A stretch of DNA of 64,000 bases from Tropicimonas sp. IMCC34043 (lineage in GTDB: Bacteria > Pseudomonadota > Alphaproteobacteria > Rhodobacterales > Rhodobacteraceae): positions 186,001-250,000 of the forward strand of contig NZ_QMEK01000004.1 in assembly GCF_003390845.1 (NCBI RefSeq). Direction: 5' to 3'. Made by a program: the position numbers and the translations under genes. The notes beneath the pieces are model-generated. The model was given only the letters and a program-made list of their open reading frames with translations. It did not search any database and had not been told where the DNA came from. Shown here piece by piece: positions 25,513-35,259 of the stretch (the first letter of the stretch is position 1; each line of letters opens with the position of its first letter).

Positions 25513-26589
25513 TTACTGCGGGATGTCGCCCGTCAGACCCTCGACATAGAAATTCATGCCGGCGAGCGTGCCGTCGTCCGCGATCTCGCCCTCGGCAAGC
25601 CATACCGATCCGTCCTGCTTGTTCAGCGGGCCGGTGAAGGGGTGATAGGCGCCGGTGGCGATCTCTTCCTTCAGTGCCTCGGCCTCGGCCTTGACGTCTT
25701 CGGGAACGGCCGACGAGATCTCGCCGATCCCCACCATGCCGGCGCCGATCCCGTCCCAGGTGTTGTCGCTGACCCAGGTGCCGTCGATCACCGCACCGAC
25801 GCGCGAGATGTAGTAGGGCGCCCAGACGTCGATGATCGACGAGATCCGCGGCATCGGCGCGAATTCGGCCATGTCGGATGCCTGCCCGAAGGTATAGACG
25901 TTGCCGGCCTTCTGGGCGGCGGCCTGCGGCGCGGTCGAGTCGGTGTGCTGCAGGATCACGTCGGCGCCCTGTTCGATCAGCGCCTGCGCGGCGTCGCTTT
26001 CCTTGGCGGGATCGAACCAGGTATAGGCCCAGATCACCGAGAACTGGATGTCGGGGTTGACCTTCTTGGCGGCGATATAGGACGAGTTGATGCCGCGGAT
26101 GACCTCGGGGATCGGGAACGAGGCGATATAGCCGACCTTGTTGGTCTTGGTCATCTTGCCGGCAAGATAGCCCTGCACGGCGCGACCCTCATAGAAGCGG
26201 GCGGAATAGACGCCGACGTTTTCCGCGGTCTTGTAGCCGGTCGCGTGTTCGAACTTCACCTTCGGGAACTTCTTGGCGACGTTGATCGTCGGATCCATGT
26301 AGCCGAAAGAAGTGGTGAAGATGATGTTGGCCCCCGACAGTGCCATCTGGGTCAGCACCCGTTCGGCGTCCGCACCTTCGGGCACGCTTTCCTGTTCGAT
26401 CAACTCGACCTTGTCACCATAGTAGTCGGCCATCTCCATCGCGGCCTCGTGGTGGTGCTGGCTCCAGCCGCCATCGTTCTTTGGCCCGACATAGATGAAG
26501 CCGACCTTGACCGGGCCGTTCTGGGCCATCGCCGCCGAGGCCAGGCCGACGACCGCTGCCGTGGCAAGGAGGAAGGTTCTTCTGAGCAT
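25513..26589 (-). CDS. BMP/PnrA-family ABC transporter substrate-binding protein
   Basis: The 358-aa periplasmic protein has a signal peptide (MLRRTFLLATAAVVGLASAAMAQ) and the BMP/Med fold: KVGFIYVGPKNDGGWSQHHHEAA near the mature N terminus, FTTSFGYMDPTINVAKKFP and YIASFPIPEVIRGINS. BMP proteins bind purine nucleosides or related molecules. It lies last in a transporter operon with two permeases and an ATPase, themselves downstream of xdh genes, which supports purine or nucleoside uptake. GGGAGACC precedes the ATG at 26589. Confidence 0.88.
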   Translation of the reverse strand: MLRRTFLLATAAVVGLASAAMAQNGPVKVGFIYVGPKNDGGWSQHHHEAAMEMADYYGDKVELIEQESVPEGADAERVLTQMALSGANIIFTTSFGYMDPTINVAKKFPKVKFEHATGYKTAENVGVYSARFYEGRAVQGYLAGKMTKTNKVGYIASFPIPEVIRGINSSYIAAKKVNPDIQFSVIWAYTWFDPAKESDAAQALIEQGADVILQHTDSTAPQAAAQKAGNVYTFGQASDMAEFAPMPRISSIIDVWAPYYISRVGAVIDGTWVSDNTWDGIGAGMVGIGEISSAVPEDVKAEAEALKEEIATGAYHPFTGPLNKQDGSVWLAEGEIADDGTLAGMNFYVEGLTGDIPQ

Positions 26590-26620
26590 TTTGGTCTCCC
26601 GTTGGTAAATCTGAACTCGT

Positions 26621-27550
26621 TCAGGTGGTGGCGTGAAAGCTCTGGCCAAGGGTTGCAGGGGCGCCAATGGAGGCCCGGCTGCGACCGGATATGATGACCA
26701 GAACGAAGATGGTGATGAGGTAGGGTGACATGGCCAGATACTCGACCGGCACCTTCAGGCCCGCGGCCTGCAGGTTCAGTTGCAGAACCGTCAGCCCGCC
26801 GAACAGATAGGCGCCGATCAGCACCCGCCACGGCCGCCACGAGGCAAAGACGACAAGCGCGAGCGCGATCCAGCCCGCCCCCGCGGTCATCCCTTGGGTC
26901 CATTGCGGCACCCGCACAAGGCTGAGATAGGCGCCGCCAAGCCCCGCGCAGGCGCCGCCGAAAGCGATCGCCATCAACCGGATGCGCACGACCTTGTAGC
27001 CGAGCGCATGGGCGGCATCGTGGTTTTCGCCGACCGCGCGCAGGATCAGTCCGCCGCGGGTCCGGGTCAGGAACAGCCAGACCCCGGCGACCAGCAGCAG
27101 CGAGATATAGACCATGGCGTCGTGCTGAAACAGCACCGGCCCCAGCACCGGGATGTCAGCGAGCGGCCCGAGGTTCAGATCCTCGACCCGGATCCCCTGC
27201 ACCCCGACAAAGCTCTGCCCGATCAGCGCCGAGAACCCGAGGCCGAAGAGCGTCAGCGCAAGGCCGGTCGCAACCTGGTTCGACAGCAGGAACTGGGTCA
27301 GAAACCCGAACAGCATCGACATCGCCGCCCCGCCGAGGGCAGCCGCCAGATAACCGAGCGTCGCACTGCCGGTCTGGGTGGCGACGGCAAAGCCGCAGAT
27401 TGCGCCAGTGATCATCATTCCCTCGACCCCGAGGTTCAGAACGCCCGCGCGTTCTGTCACCAGCTCGCCAATACCGGCAAGCAGGATCGGGGTTGCGGCG
27501 ACCATAAGGGACGCAAGAAGCAGAAGCCAGTTGATCGAAGACAGGTCCAT
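26621..27550 (-). CDS. Nucleoside-type ABC transporter permease (NupQ/YufQ-like)
   Basis: The 309-aa integral membrane protein of the BPD_transp_2 family contains about eight to nine helices and the cytoplasmic motif RAVGENHDAAHALGYKVVRIRLMAIAFGGACAGLGGAYLSL, characteristic of the second permease of BMP-linked nucleoside transporters. Its ATG overlaps the stop of the other permease (single shared base at 27550), so the two are coupled and probably form a heterodimeric channel. Confidence 0.88.
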   Translation of the reverse strand: MDLSSINWLLLLASLMVAATPILLAGIGELVTERAGVLNLGVEGMMITGAICGFAVATQTGSATLGYLAAALGGAAMSMLFGFLTQFLLSNQVATGLALTLFGLGFSALIGQSFVGVQGIRVEDLNLGPLADIPVLGPVLFQHDAMVYISLLLVAGVWLFLTRTRGGLILRAVGENHDAAHALGYKVVRIRLMAIAFGGACAGLGGAYLSLVRVPQWTQGMTAGAGWIALALVVFASWRPWRVLIGAYLFGGLTVLQLNLQAAGLKVPVEYLAMSPYLITIFVLVIISGRSRASIGAPATLGQSFHATT

Positions 27551-28635
27551 CAGGCGTGGCCCTCCCGGCCGATCTTGATACGAAAGTTCGAAAGCACGTC
27601 GACGCCGAGCAGGAAGAACAGCAGCATCCCCTGGAACGCCTGGATCGCAGCAGATGGCAGGCCCAGCATGAACGATGCAAGCTCGCCGCCGATATAGGTC
27701 AGTGCCATCAGCAGGCCCGCCAGCAGGATGCCGATCGGGTTCAGCCGGCCGAGGAAGGCGACAATGATCGCGGTAAAGCCATAGCCGGTGTTGAACGAGG
27801 TGGTGATTTGGCCCGCCGGCCCCGTGACCTCGAAGATCCCGGCCAGACCCGCCAGCGCGCCGCCAAAGCCGAGGCAGAAGATCACCAGCCGCGCCGGGCT
27901 GACCCCGCCGAACCGCGCCGCCCGCGGCGATTGTCCGGCAAGCCGGATGTGATAGCCCATCAGATGCCGCGACAGCAGGATATAGCCGAAGATCACCGCG
28001 ATGATGGCCGCGACCACGCCCCAGTGCATGCCCGAATTCGGAAACAGCTCGGGGTTCGAGGCGGCCGGATAGCCCTGGAAGTTGCGCGAACCGGGAAAGC
28101 CGCCGCCCTCGGGGTTGCGCAGCGGCCCCAGCGCCATGGCGGCCATCAGCTTTTCGGCGACATAGACCAGCAAAAGCGACACCAGGATCTCGTTGGTGCC
28201 GAACACCACCTTCAGGACCGCCGGGATCATCGCCCAGAGAAACCCGCCAAATGCGCCCGCGATCACCATCGCAGGAAAGATCATCCAACTGTCCGAGGGA
28301 TACATCGCGAGCCCGACCGCGGCGCCGAAGATCGCGCCCATGATGTATTGCCCTTCGGCGCCGATGTTCCAGATTCCGGCGCGAAAGCCCATGGCAAGCC
28401 CGACCGCGATCAGGATCAGCGGCCCCGCCTTGACCAGAAGCTGCGGCCGCGAATAGGCGGCGAACTGAGGGTTGAACAGCGGGTCGTAGAAGATGATCTT
28501 GATCGCTGCCACCGGGTCCTTGCCCAGCAGCGCGAACATCAGCCCGCCTGCCAGCATGGTCAGCAGCACCGCCAGAACCGGTGTCGCCCAGGTCCAAGCC
28601 TGCGACGGCGTGGGGCGTTTTTCCAGCCGTATCAC
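27550..28635 (-). CDS. Nucleoside-type ABC transporter permease (NupP/YufP-like)
   Basis: The 361-aa permease has about ten hydrophobic helices and the family stretch GLAMGFRAGIWNIGAEGQYIMGAIFGAAVGLAM. It partners the shorter permease downstream. Its start overlaps the end of the ATPase gene by four bases. The cytoplasmic loop RHLMGYHIRLAGQSPRAARFGGVS is the likely coupling segment to the ATPase. Confidence 0.88.
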   Translation of the reverse strand: MIRLEKRPTPSQAWTWATPVLAVLLTMLAGGLMFALLGKDPVAAIKIIFYDPLFNPQFAAYSRPQLLVKAGPLILIAVGLAMGFRAGIWNIGAEGQYIMGAIFGAAVGLAMYPSDSWMIFPAMVIAGAFGGFLWAMIPAVLKVVFGTNEILVSLLLVYVAEKLMAAMALGPLRNPEGGGFPGSRNFQGYPAASNPELFPNSGMHWGVVAAIIAVIFGYILLSRHLMGYHIRLAGQSPRAARFGGVSPARLVIFCLGFGGALAGLAGIFEVTGPAGQITTSFNTGYGFTAIIVAFLGRLNPIGILLAGLLMALTYIGGELASFMLGLPSAAIQAFQGMLLFFLLGVDVLSNFRIKIGREGHA

Positions 28636-30191
28636 AGGCGGCCCTCCTCATAGGTTTCCCGGATATCCTCGGCCTCGTCGGTGTCGGCCACATCCATGTC
28701 GTGCGCGCCCCCCAGCATCAGGCCGATCTGTTCCATGGTCAGCCCTTCGGTCGACCGCGGCGCCGACAGTTTGCCGGCGTTGAGTGCGGCAAAACGGTCC
28801 GAAACCTCAAGGATCTCGTCCAGATCCTGACTGATGACGATCACCGCCGCACCCTGGGCCGCCAGATCCAGCAGCGCCTGGCGGATCGAGGCGGCAGCCG
28901 CCGCATCGACGCCCCAGGTCGGCTGGTTCACCACCAGCACCGAAGGATCCTGCAGCACCTCGCGACCGATCACGAATTTCTGCAGGTTGCCGCCCGACAG
29001 CGCCCGCGCGGCCACGAACGGCCCCGGTGTGCGCACGTCGAAATCCGCGATGATCTCCTCGGCGAAGTCCTTTGCCTTGCCCCAGCGCACGAACCCGCCC
29101 TCGGCCAGCTTCCTGCGGTGCCAGCCCGACAGCACGGCGTTTTCCACCAGCGTCATGTCGGGGGCGGCGGCATGGCCCAGCCGCTCCTCGGGCGCGCTCA
29201 GCATTCCCAGAGCGCGCCGGGCGTTGGGGCCAAGATGGCCGACCGCATTTCCCTGAAATCGCACCGTCTCGGACGAGCCCAGCGTCTCGCCCGACAGCGC
29301 GCTCAGCAACTCGTCCTGACCGTTGCCGGCAACCCCGCCGATGCCGAGGATCTCGCCGGCCCGCACCTCGAACCCGACGTTCTGCAGCCTCGTGCCGAAT
29401 TCCTCGACATGTTCGCTGGTCAGCCCGGCAACCTGCAGTACCACCTTGCCAGGCGCGCTGCGGCTGCGTTCGGGACGGTGCAATGCCTGCCCCACCATCA
29501 GTTCCGCGAGTTCCGAGGCCGAGCGTTCGCGCGGGTTGCAGGACCCCACGACCTTGCCGCGCCGCAGGATCGTCGCGCCGTCGCAGAGCGCGCGGATCTC
29601 CTCGAGCTTGTGCGAGATATAAAGGATCGAGGTGCCCTCGGCCTTCAGCTTGTTCAGCGTCGCAAACAGGATCTCGACCTCCTGCGGCGTCAGCACGCTG
29701 GTCGGTTCGTCCATGATCAGCAGCTTCGGGTCCTGCAGCAGGCAGCGCACGATCTCGACCCGCTGGCGTTCGCCGGCCGACAGATCGCCGACCATCCGCC
29801 GCGGATCGAGCGGCAGGCCATAGGCGTGACTGACCTCGCGGATCTCGCGCGACAGCTGGGTCGGCTTCGGCGGGTTCTCCATTCCGAGCCCGACATTCTC
29901 GGCCACGGTCAGTGCCTCGAACAGCGAGAAATGCTGGAACACCATGGCGACGCCCGCGGCCCGCGCGGCCCGCGGCTCGGCCGGGGTATAGGGCGTACCG
30001 TTCAGGATCATGGTGCCGGTGTCGGGCTTGACGAGGCCATAGATCATCTTGACCAGCGTCGACTTTCCGGCGCCGTTCTCGCCCAGAAGGGCGTGCACTT
30101 CGCCGCGACCGATGGAGAACGAGACATCGTCATTGGCGACGACCCCGGGATAGGCCTTGGTCAGGCCCTGCAAGGTAAGGAGATCGGTCAA
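28632..30191 (-). CDS. Nucleoside/sugar-type ABC transporter ATPase with two nucleotide-binding domains
   Basis: The 519-aa tandem ATPase has a complete first domain: Walker A GENGAGKST near residue 38, a signature region LSAGERQRVEIVR and Walker B LLIMDEPTSVLTP. The second half shows degenerate motifs (GIGGVAGNGQDELLSAL, LSGGNLQKFVIGRE, VLVVNQPTWGVD), typical of this family, where one site is catalytically weak. It sits between xdhC (four-base overlap) and the permeases. Confidence 0.9.
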   Translation of the reverse strand: MTDLLTLQGLTKAYPGVVANDDVSFSIGRGEVHALLGENGAGKSTLVKMIYGLVKPDTGTMILNGTPYTPAEPRAARAAGVAMVFQHFSLFEALTVAENVGLGMENPPKPTQLSREIREVSHAYGLPLDPRRMVGDLSAGERQRVEIVRCLLQDPKLLIMDEPTSVLTPQEVEILFATLNKLKAEGTSILYISHKLEEIRALCDGATILRRGKVVGSCNPRERSASELAELMVGQALHRPERSRSAPGKVVLQVAGLTSEHVEEFGTRLQNVGFEVRAGEILGIGGVAGNGQDELLSALSGETLGSSETVRFQGNAVGHLGPNARRALGMLSAPEERLGHAAAPDMTLVENAVLSGWHRRKLAEGGFVRWGKAKDFAEEIIADFDVRTPGPFVAARALSGGNLQKFVIGREVLQDPSVLVVNQPTWGVDAAAAASIRQALLDLAAQGAAVIVISQDLDEILEVSDRFAALNAGKLSAPRSTEGLTMEQIGLMLGGAHDMDVADTDEAEDIRETYEEGRL

Positions 30192-31174
30192 GCGCTGCGC
30201 TCCAATGCGGAGGTGTTTCGGGAACGGGCGGCGGAAAGAAGGCGGGCGGCAACCCCGATCGCGATCGCCTGCGGATGCTTGCCAAAGGACGGATCGCCGA
30301 TCGGGCAGGCGATGCGGGCGATCTCGGCCTCGCTATGGCCAAGCTGGCCGAGGCGTTTGCGAAACCGTGCCCATTTGGTCGCAGACCCGATCAGGCCGGC
30401 CGAGGCAAAGCCGTGGCCCAGCAGCGCGTGGCAGAGGGCGAAGTCGATTTCGTGGGAATAGGTCAGGATCAGGTGGTGCGCCTGCACCGGTGCATGCGGA
30501 ATGGCCCGCACCGGATCGACCGCGACCAGAAGGTCGACGCCCAGGGGCGGTGCCTCGGGGAAACGGTCAGGGGCGGTATCGACCCAGGTCACCTGCCAGT
30601 CGGGCAGCGGGGCGAAGACATCGGCGATGGCCCGCCCGACATGGCCCGCGCCATGCAGCCAGAGCGCATTCGACCGTCGCGCGAGCGGCTCGACCAGCCA
30701 GCCCGAGACAAGCCGCGTGACCGGCCCGGCCGAGCCGTTGCGGACTGCGGCAAGCAGACGGCGCAGCGCAAACGGCGCCCGCTGCGCGGCATCGGCCGCC
30801 GCTGTCACAGCGCCCGGCCCGACCGGCCGCAAGACATGGCCCGCGATGGCCGCGCCCGCGATCCCGGCCAGCCGGTCTGCGTCGAGCACCTCGCTCACCA
30901 GCGTCACCGCCCCGCCGCAGCACTGGCCGAGGGCCGGCCCCAGCGGCAGCCGCGCAACGGTGCCACCGCCCTCGGCCAGCAACAGCCGTGCCCGTTCGCT
31001 CGCCAGCCACTCCAGCGCTCCGCCACCGATCGTGCCCGACTGCCCGCCCTGCCAGACCAGCATCGACGCCCCGGCCTCACGCGGGGCCGATCCGACCGCC
31101 TCGGCCACAACGACCCGCACCACACGCCCATGTGCAGCGATGGCCTGACGGATCTGATCGTGATCGAAACTCAT
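30188..31174 (-). CDS. xdhC: XdhC, molybdenum-cofactor sulfuration/insertion protein for xanthine dehydrogenase
   Basis: The 328-aa protein has the XdhC/CoxI pattern: VVVAEAVGSAPREAGASMLVW near the N terminus, GTIGGGALEW, ALGQCCGGAVTL with paired cysteines that may bind cofactor, and a Rossmann-like C-terminal domain (LWLHGAGHVGRAIADVF, later AGLIGSATKWARFRKRL). XdhC binds molybdopterin and helps deliver the sulfurated cofactor to XdhB. Overlaps of four bases with xdhB and with the ABC ATPase gene tie xanthine oxidation to the transporter. Confidence 0.92.
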   Translation of the reverse strand: MSFDHDQIRQAIAAHGRVVRVVVAEAVGSAPREAGASMLVWQGGQSGTIGGGALEWLASERARLLLAEGGGTVARLPLGPALGQCCGGAVTLVSEVLDADRLAGIAGAAIAGHVLRPVGPGAVTAAADAAQRAPFALRRLLAAVRNGSAGPVTRLVSGWLVEPLARRSNALWLHGAGHVGRAIADVFAPLPDWQVTWVDTAPDRFPEAPPLGVDLLVAVDPVRAIPHAPVQAHHLILTYSHEIDFALCHALLGHGFASAGLIGSATKWARFRKRLGQLGHSEAEIARIACPIGDPSFGKHPQAIAIGVAARLLSAARSRNTSALERSA

Positions 31175-33537
31175 CCCTGCACCCGCGTGACCGCCATCAG
31201 CACCCGCTCGGCGGTCGCTGGCGCGTCGAGCGCGGGATAGGCGGGCCCACAGGCTGCCACCGCGTCCGACAGCGCCATCAATGCCGAAATGCCCAACATC
31301 AAAGGCGGTTCGCCGACAGCCTTCGAGCGATAGATCGTGTCTTCTCGGTTCGCTCTATCCCATAGCGCCACGTTAAACACCTCGGGCCGGTCGCCGCAGG
31401 CCGGGATCTTGTAGGTCGAGGGCGCATGGGTCCTGAGCCGTCCCGAACCGTCCCAGACCAGTTCCTCGGTGGTCAGCCAGCCAGCCCCCTGAACATAGCC
31501 GCCCTCGATCTGGCCGATGTCGAGCGCGGGGTTCAGCGAGGTTCCCGCGTCATGCAGGATGTCGCAGCGCAGGATCCGGTTCTCGCCCGTCAGGGTGTCG
31601 ATTGCGACTTCGGTCACGGCCGCGCCATAGGCGAAATAGAAGAACGGCCGACCGGATCCGGCGATCCGGTCCCAGGCGAGTTTTGGCGTCTTGTAGAACC
31701 CGGCGGCGCTCAGGCTGATCCGGGCCTGATAGGCCATCTCGACCGCCGTCTCGAAGGGCAGGGACTCGCCGCCGATCTCGACGCGGTCGCCCTCGAAGCG
31801 GACCGCGGCCGGCTTGGCCTGATAGCGTTCGGCAAGGAATGCAGCGATCCGGTCGCGGATCTGGTCGCAGGCGGCCTTCACCGCCATCCCGTTCATGTCC
31901 GATCCCGACGAGGCCGCGGTGGCCGAGGTGTTCGGAACCTTCCCGGTGTCGGTCGCGGTGATCTTCACCCGCCCGATATCGACGCCAAAACGGCTCGCCG
32001 CGACCTGCGCCACCTTCTGGAACAGGCCCTGGCCCATCTCGGTGCCGCCATGGTTCAGGTGGATCGAGCCGTCGTGATAGACATGCACGAGCGCACCCGC
32101 CTGGTTCAGATGCGTGAGCGTGAAGGAAATGCCGAACTTGACCGGGGTCAGGGCGATGCCGCGTTTGACCACCCCGTTGGTGGCGTTCCACGCGGCAATT
32201 GCAGCCCGGCGCGCACGATACTCCGAGGTTTCGACCAGCTCGGCCACCAGCCCATGCAGGCAGAAATCCTCGACTTCCATGCCATAGGGGGTGGTCTGCA
32301 CCGGCGGCTTCTTCTGTTTCGAAATATCCTCGGGGGGGCTCGCCTCCGGCGAGCGGGGGGCAGACAGCCCCCCTCCGTCCTCGGCCCCGGGCGCCTCGGC
32401 ATAGAAATTCGCCACCCGCACGTCGAGCGGATCGCGCCCCGTCACATGGGCGATGTGGTCCATCACCCGTTCGATGCCGACCATGCCCTGCGGTCCGCCA
32501 AAGCCGCGGAAGGCGGTCGCGGACTGCATGTTGGTGCGCAGCCGGTGCGAGGTGATGCGCACATCGGTCAGCAGATAGGCGTTGTCGGCATGCAGCATTG
32601 CCCGGTCCGCGACCGGCAGCGACAGATCGAGCGACCAGCCGCAGCGCATGTAATGGTCAAAGGCGATGCCAAGGATCCGGCCGCCGTCGTCGATTCCGAC
32701 GCGATAATCGACGCGGATGTCGTGGCGCTTGCCGGTGACCATCATGTCGTCGTCGCGGTCATAGCGCATCTTGCAGGCCCGGCCGGTCCGGCGCGCGGCA
32801 ATGGCACAGGCGATGGCCAGCGCAGTGCCCTGGCTCTCCTTGCCGCCAAAGGCGCCGCCCATGCGCCGGATCTCGACCCGAACCGCGTTCATGGGCAGCC
32901 CGAGCGCCTCGGCCACCTTGTGCTGGATCTCGCTCGGGTGCTGGGTCGAGCAGACCACGACCATGTCGCCGCCTTCCTGCGGCAGCGCAAGCGAGGCCTG
33001 ACCCTCGAGATAGAAATGCTCCTGTCCGCCGACCTCGATACTGCCCTCGATCACCCGGGATGCTGTCGCGATGGCCGCTTCGGGATCGCCGCGCTGATAG
33101 ATCCGCGGCCCGTCCTCGAACCGCCAGTCGGCGGCAAGCGCCTCCTCGACGCTCAGGATCGGTGTGCGCTCGGTCTTCGTCACCTTCCCCAGCCGCGCCG
33201 CCTTGCGGGCGGCGATATGGCTCTTTGCCACCACCAGAAACAGCGGCTGGCCGAGATAATGGACTTCGCCGGTGCTCAGCAGTTCCTCGTGAAACGCAGG
33301 CGTCGTCGAGATATCGTTGTGGCCCGGCAGGTCGGCTGCTGTCAGAACGGCGACGACACCGGGCGCCGCACGCACCGCATCGAGATCCATCTCCGCGACG
33401 GTACCGGCGGCAAAATCCGACAATCCGAAGGCAAGGTGCAGACAGCCGGCGGGAACCGGAATGTCGTCGACATAGCGCGCCTCGCCGGTGACGTGCAGGC
33501 GCGCGGAATCATGGGGCAGGGGGCGGGCGACGCTCAC
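31171..33537 (-). CDS. xdhB: XdhB, xanthine dehydrogenase molybdopterin subunit
   Basis: The 788-aa catalytic subunit contains expected molybdopterin-site motifs: [36 protein letters not shown] and, late, [11 protein letters not shown] with the catalytic glutamate. It oxidises hypoxanthine and xanthine. About residues 388-410 ([15 protein letters not shown]...) are the translation of a palindromic repeat (32309-32374) inserted in frame between the VANFYAEA segment and the conserved [11 protein letters not shown]; related proteins lack this segment as far as I know. Subunit genes overlap by four bases. Confidence 0.92.
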   Translation of the reverse strand: MSVARPLPHDSARLHVTGEARYVDDIPVPAGCLHLAFGLSDFAAGTVAEMDLDAVRAAPGVVAVLTAADLPGHNDISTTPAFHEELLSTGEVHYLGQPLFLVVAKSHIAARKAARLGKVTKTERTPILSVEEALAADWRFEDGPRIYQRGDPEAAIATASRVIEGSIEVGGQEHFYLEGQASLALPQEGGDMVVVCSTQHPSEIQHKVAEALGLPMNAVRVEIRRMGGAFGGKESQGTALAIACAIAARRTGRACKMRYDRDDDMMVTGKRHDIRVDYRVGIDDGGRILGIAFDHYMRCGWSLDLSLPVADRAMLHADNAYLLTDVRITSHRLRTNMQSATAFRGFGGPQGMVGIERVMDHIAHVTGRDPLDVRVANFYAEAPGAEDGGGLSAPRSPEASPPEDISKQKKPPVQTTPYGMEVEDFCLHGLVAELVETSEYRARRAAIAAWNATNGVVKRGIALTPVKFGISFTLTHLNQAGALVHVYHDGSIHLNHGGTEMGQGLFQKVAQVAASRFGVDIGRVKITATDTGKVPNTSATAASSGSDMNGMAVKAACDQIRDRIAAFLAERYQAKPAAVRFEGDRVEIGGESLPFETAVEMAYQARISLSAAGFYKTPKLAWDRIAGSGRPFFYFAYGAAVTEVAIDTLTGENRILRCDILHDAGTSLNPALDIGQIEGGYVQGAGWLTTEELVWDGSGRLRTHAPSTYKIPACGDRPEVFNVALWDRANREDTIYRSKAVGEPPLMLGISALMALSDAVAACGPAYPALDAPATAERVLMAVTRVQG
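32309..32374 (-). repeat. Palindromic repeat inserted in frame in xdhB (copy 1)
   Basis: The 66-base element contains two adjacent hairpins: GGGGGGC-AGACA-GCCCCCC and CTCGCC-TCC-GGCGAG, followed on the element's own strand by a CGGGGGGG tract and a GAGGATATTTCGAAACAGAAG-like tail. It is about 61/66 identical to the copy in xdhA, in the opposite orientation. The reading frame of xdhB passes through it without a stop. Similar GAGGATATTT-ended palindromes are, from memory, scattered in Rhodobacterales genomes, usually between genes. Confidence 0.85.
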
Positions 33538-34973
33538 GGATGCACCTCGCGGACGTTGGTGACAGCGCCGGACGTTTCGGCAAAATAGCGCCGCAGAAGG
33601 TTCTGCGCCGCCAGCAGCCGGTAGCCGGCCGAGCCGCGCATGTCGGAAAGCGGCGTGAAGTCCTGCGCAAAGGCAGGCAGGGCCGCGGCGACGGTTTCGT
33701 CGGTCCAGGGCTTGCCGGTCAGGGCCGCCTCGACCGCGCTGGCGCGGGCCGGAATGCCTGCCATGCCGCCAAATGCGATCCGTGCCGAGGCGACGGTGCC
33801 GGCCTCGATCGTCAGGTTGAAGCAGCCGCAGACCGCAGAGATGTCCTGATCGAAGCGTTTCGAGATCTTGTAGCAGGCAAGGCCCGGGGCCTGCGCGGGG
33901 AAACTGACGGCCTCGACAAATTCGCCCGGGCGCCGGTCCTGACGCCCGTATTCGAGGAAAAAGGATTCAAGCGGCAGGCTGCGGCGGTCGTCGCCCCGGC
34001 GCAGGTGCAGTATGGCGCCAAGCGCGATCAGCGCCGGAGGGCTGTCGCCAATCGGCGAGCCGTTGGCGATATTGCCGCCGATCGTGGCCATGTTGCGGAT
34101 CTGGACCGAGGCAAAGCGGGTCAGAAAATCGGCCAGCACCGGATGCGGCGCTCGCATCGCCTCGAGCATCCGGGAAATCGTGACGCCGGCGCCGAGGCGG
34201 ATTTCCTCGGGCCCGATGTCGATGGTCTGCAGATCGGCGCATCCATGCAGGAACGCGACCTGTCCCAGATCGCGCAGCCCCTTGGTCACCTGCAGCCCCA
34301 GATCGGTGCCGCCGGCAAAGAGCCGCGCCCCGGAGTGTTCGAGATACCAGGCGGCGAGTTGGTCCGAGGAACGGGGCAGGAAGACTGCAGCGTCGGAAGC
34401 GGAGGGGACCGTTGCAGGGGGGCTGTCAGCCCCCCGCTCGCCTGTGGCGAGCCCCCCCGAGGATATTTCCGAACAGAAGAAATCGTCAGGCTCGTTCATC
34501 CAGTCCGGAACGGGGAGCGCAGCCGCGGCCTCGGCGGCGCGGACAATCGGGGTATATCCGGTGCAACGGCAGAGATTTCCGGCAAGCTGATCATCGTGAT
34601 CCTTGCGGCCGGTCATGTGGGCGGCCGCGAGCGCCACGGTGATGCCCGGGGTGCAGAAGCCGCACTGGCTGCCGTGGTGCTCGATCATCGCCTGTTGCAC
34701 GGGATGCAGCGCGCCATCCGGGCCCGAGAGTCCCTCGACCGTGCGCACGGCCTTGCCCTGAAGCTGCGGCAGCGGCACGAGGCAGGCGTTGATCGCCCGC
34801 GTGCCGTGTTCGGCATCGCTGAGAAGCACCGTACAGGCGCCGCAATCGCCTTCGTTGCAGCCTTCCTTGGTTCCGGTCAGGCCGCGATCTTCGCGCAGCC
34901 AGTCGAGAAGCATCTGCGATGCCGTCCCGTTCACCTGTATCGTTTCGCCATTGAGGCGGAAGGTAATCTCCAT
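33534..34973 (-). CDS. xdhA: XdhA, xanthine dehydrogenase FAD/iron-sulfur subunit
   Basis: The 479-aa subunit has an N-terminal [2Fe-2S] ferredoxin domain ([17 protein letters not shown]) and a second all-helical cluster domain ([24 protein letters not shown]), then an FAD domain from about residue 195 ([31 protein letters not shown]). It passes electrons from XdhB to NAD. Residues about 164-186 ([20 protein letters not shown]) come from an inserted palindromic repeat that lengthens the linker between the cluster and FAD domains. It is the first gene of the xdhABC-transporter operon. Confidence 0.93.
   Translation of the reverse strand: MEITFRLNGETIQVNGTASQMLLDWLREDRGLTGTKEGCNEGDCGACTVLLSDAEHGTRAINACLVPLPQLQGKAVRTVEGLSGPDGALHPVQQAMIEHHGSQCGFCTPGITVALAAAHMTGRKDHDDQLAGNLCRCTGYTPIVRAAEAAAALPVPDWMNEPDDFFCSEISSGGLATGERGADSPPATVPSASDAAVFLPRSSDQLAAWYLEHSGARLFAGGTDLGLQVTKGLRDLGQVAFLHGCADLQTIDIGPEEIRLGAGVTISRMLEAMRAPHPVLADFLTRFASVQIRNMATIGGNIANGSPIGDSPPALIALGAILHLRRGDDRRSLPLESFFLEYGRQDRRPGEFVEAVSFPAQAPGLACYKISKRFDQDISAVCGCFNLTIEAGTVASARIAFGGMAGIPARASAVEAALTGKPWTDETVAAALPAFAQDFTPLSDMRGSAGYRLLAAQNLLRRYFAETSGAVTNVREVHP
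34416..34482 (+). repeat. Palindromic repeat inserted in frame in xdhA (copy 2)
   Basis: This is the same element as in xdhB but in the opposite orientation: GGGGGGC-TGTCA-GCCCCCC, then CTCGCC-TGT-GGCGAG, a GCCCCCCC tract and GAGGATATTTCCGAACAGAAGAA. The differences between copies fall mainly in hairpin loops and just beside the GATATTT segment, so the stems are kept. xdhA reads through it in a different frame from xdhB and meets no stop. Confidence 0.85.
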
Positions 34974-35259
34974 CCCGTCACCGGCCGCGGTACCCTGTTG
35001 GCGATGCAGCCGGCGCGCTCGATGCGGCGTAGAGGCGCGCGGTGCCCAGTTGCCCGGTCACAAAAGCCAAAGGTTACTGCCGTGGCAAGCGGCATGCGTC
35101 CGGCGCAGGCCACGCCGGCGCCGCTCTATCTGGCGCCGATGAAACGAGCAGAGTTCGGCGGGCTTTGGCCGAAAAACAGGCATATGCATTTTGTGGCAGG
35201 CGCGCGGGATTCGAGTCAATCCCGTTTCACCGCAGCGAGGCGACGGTTAAGATCGTACG

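Noticed and set aside
23155-26694. Long plus-strand frame opposite acxA and the BMP gene
   Set aside because: Crosses two unrelated well-supported genes and a terminator; no family resemblance.
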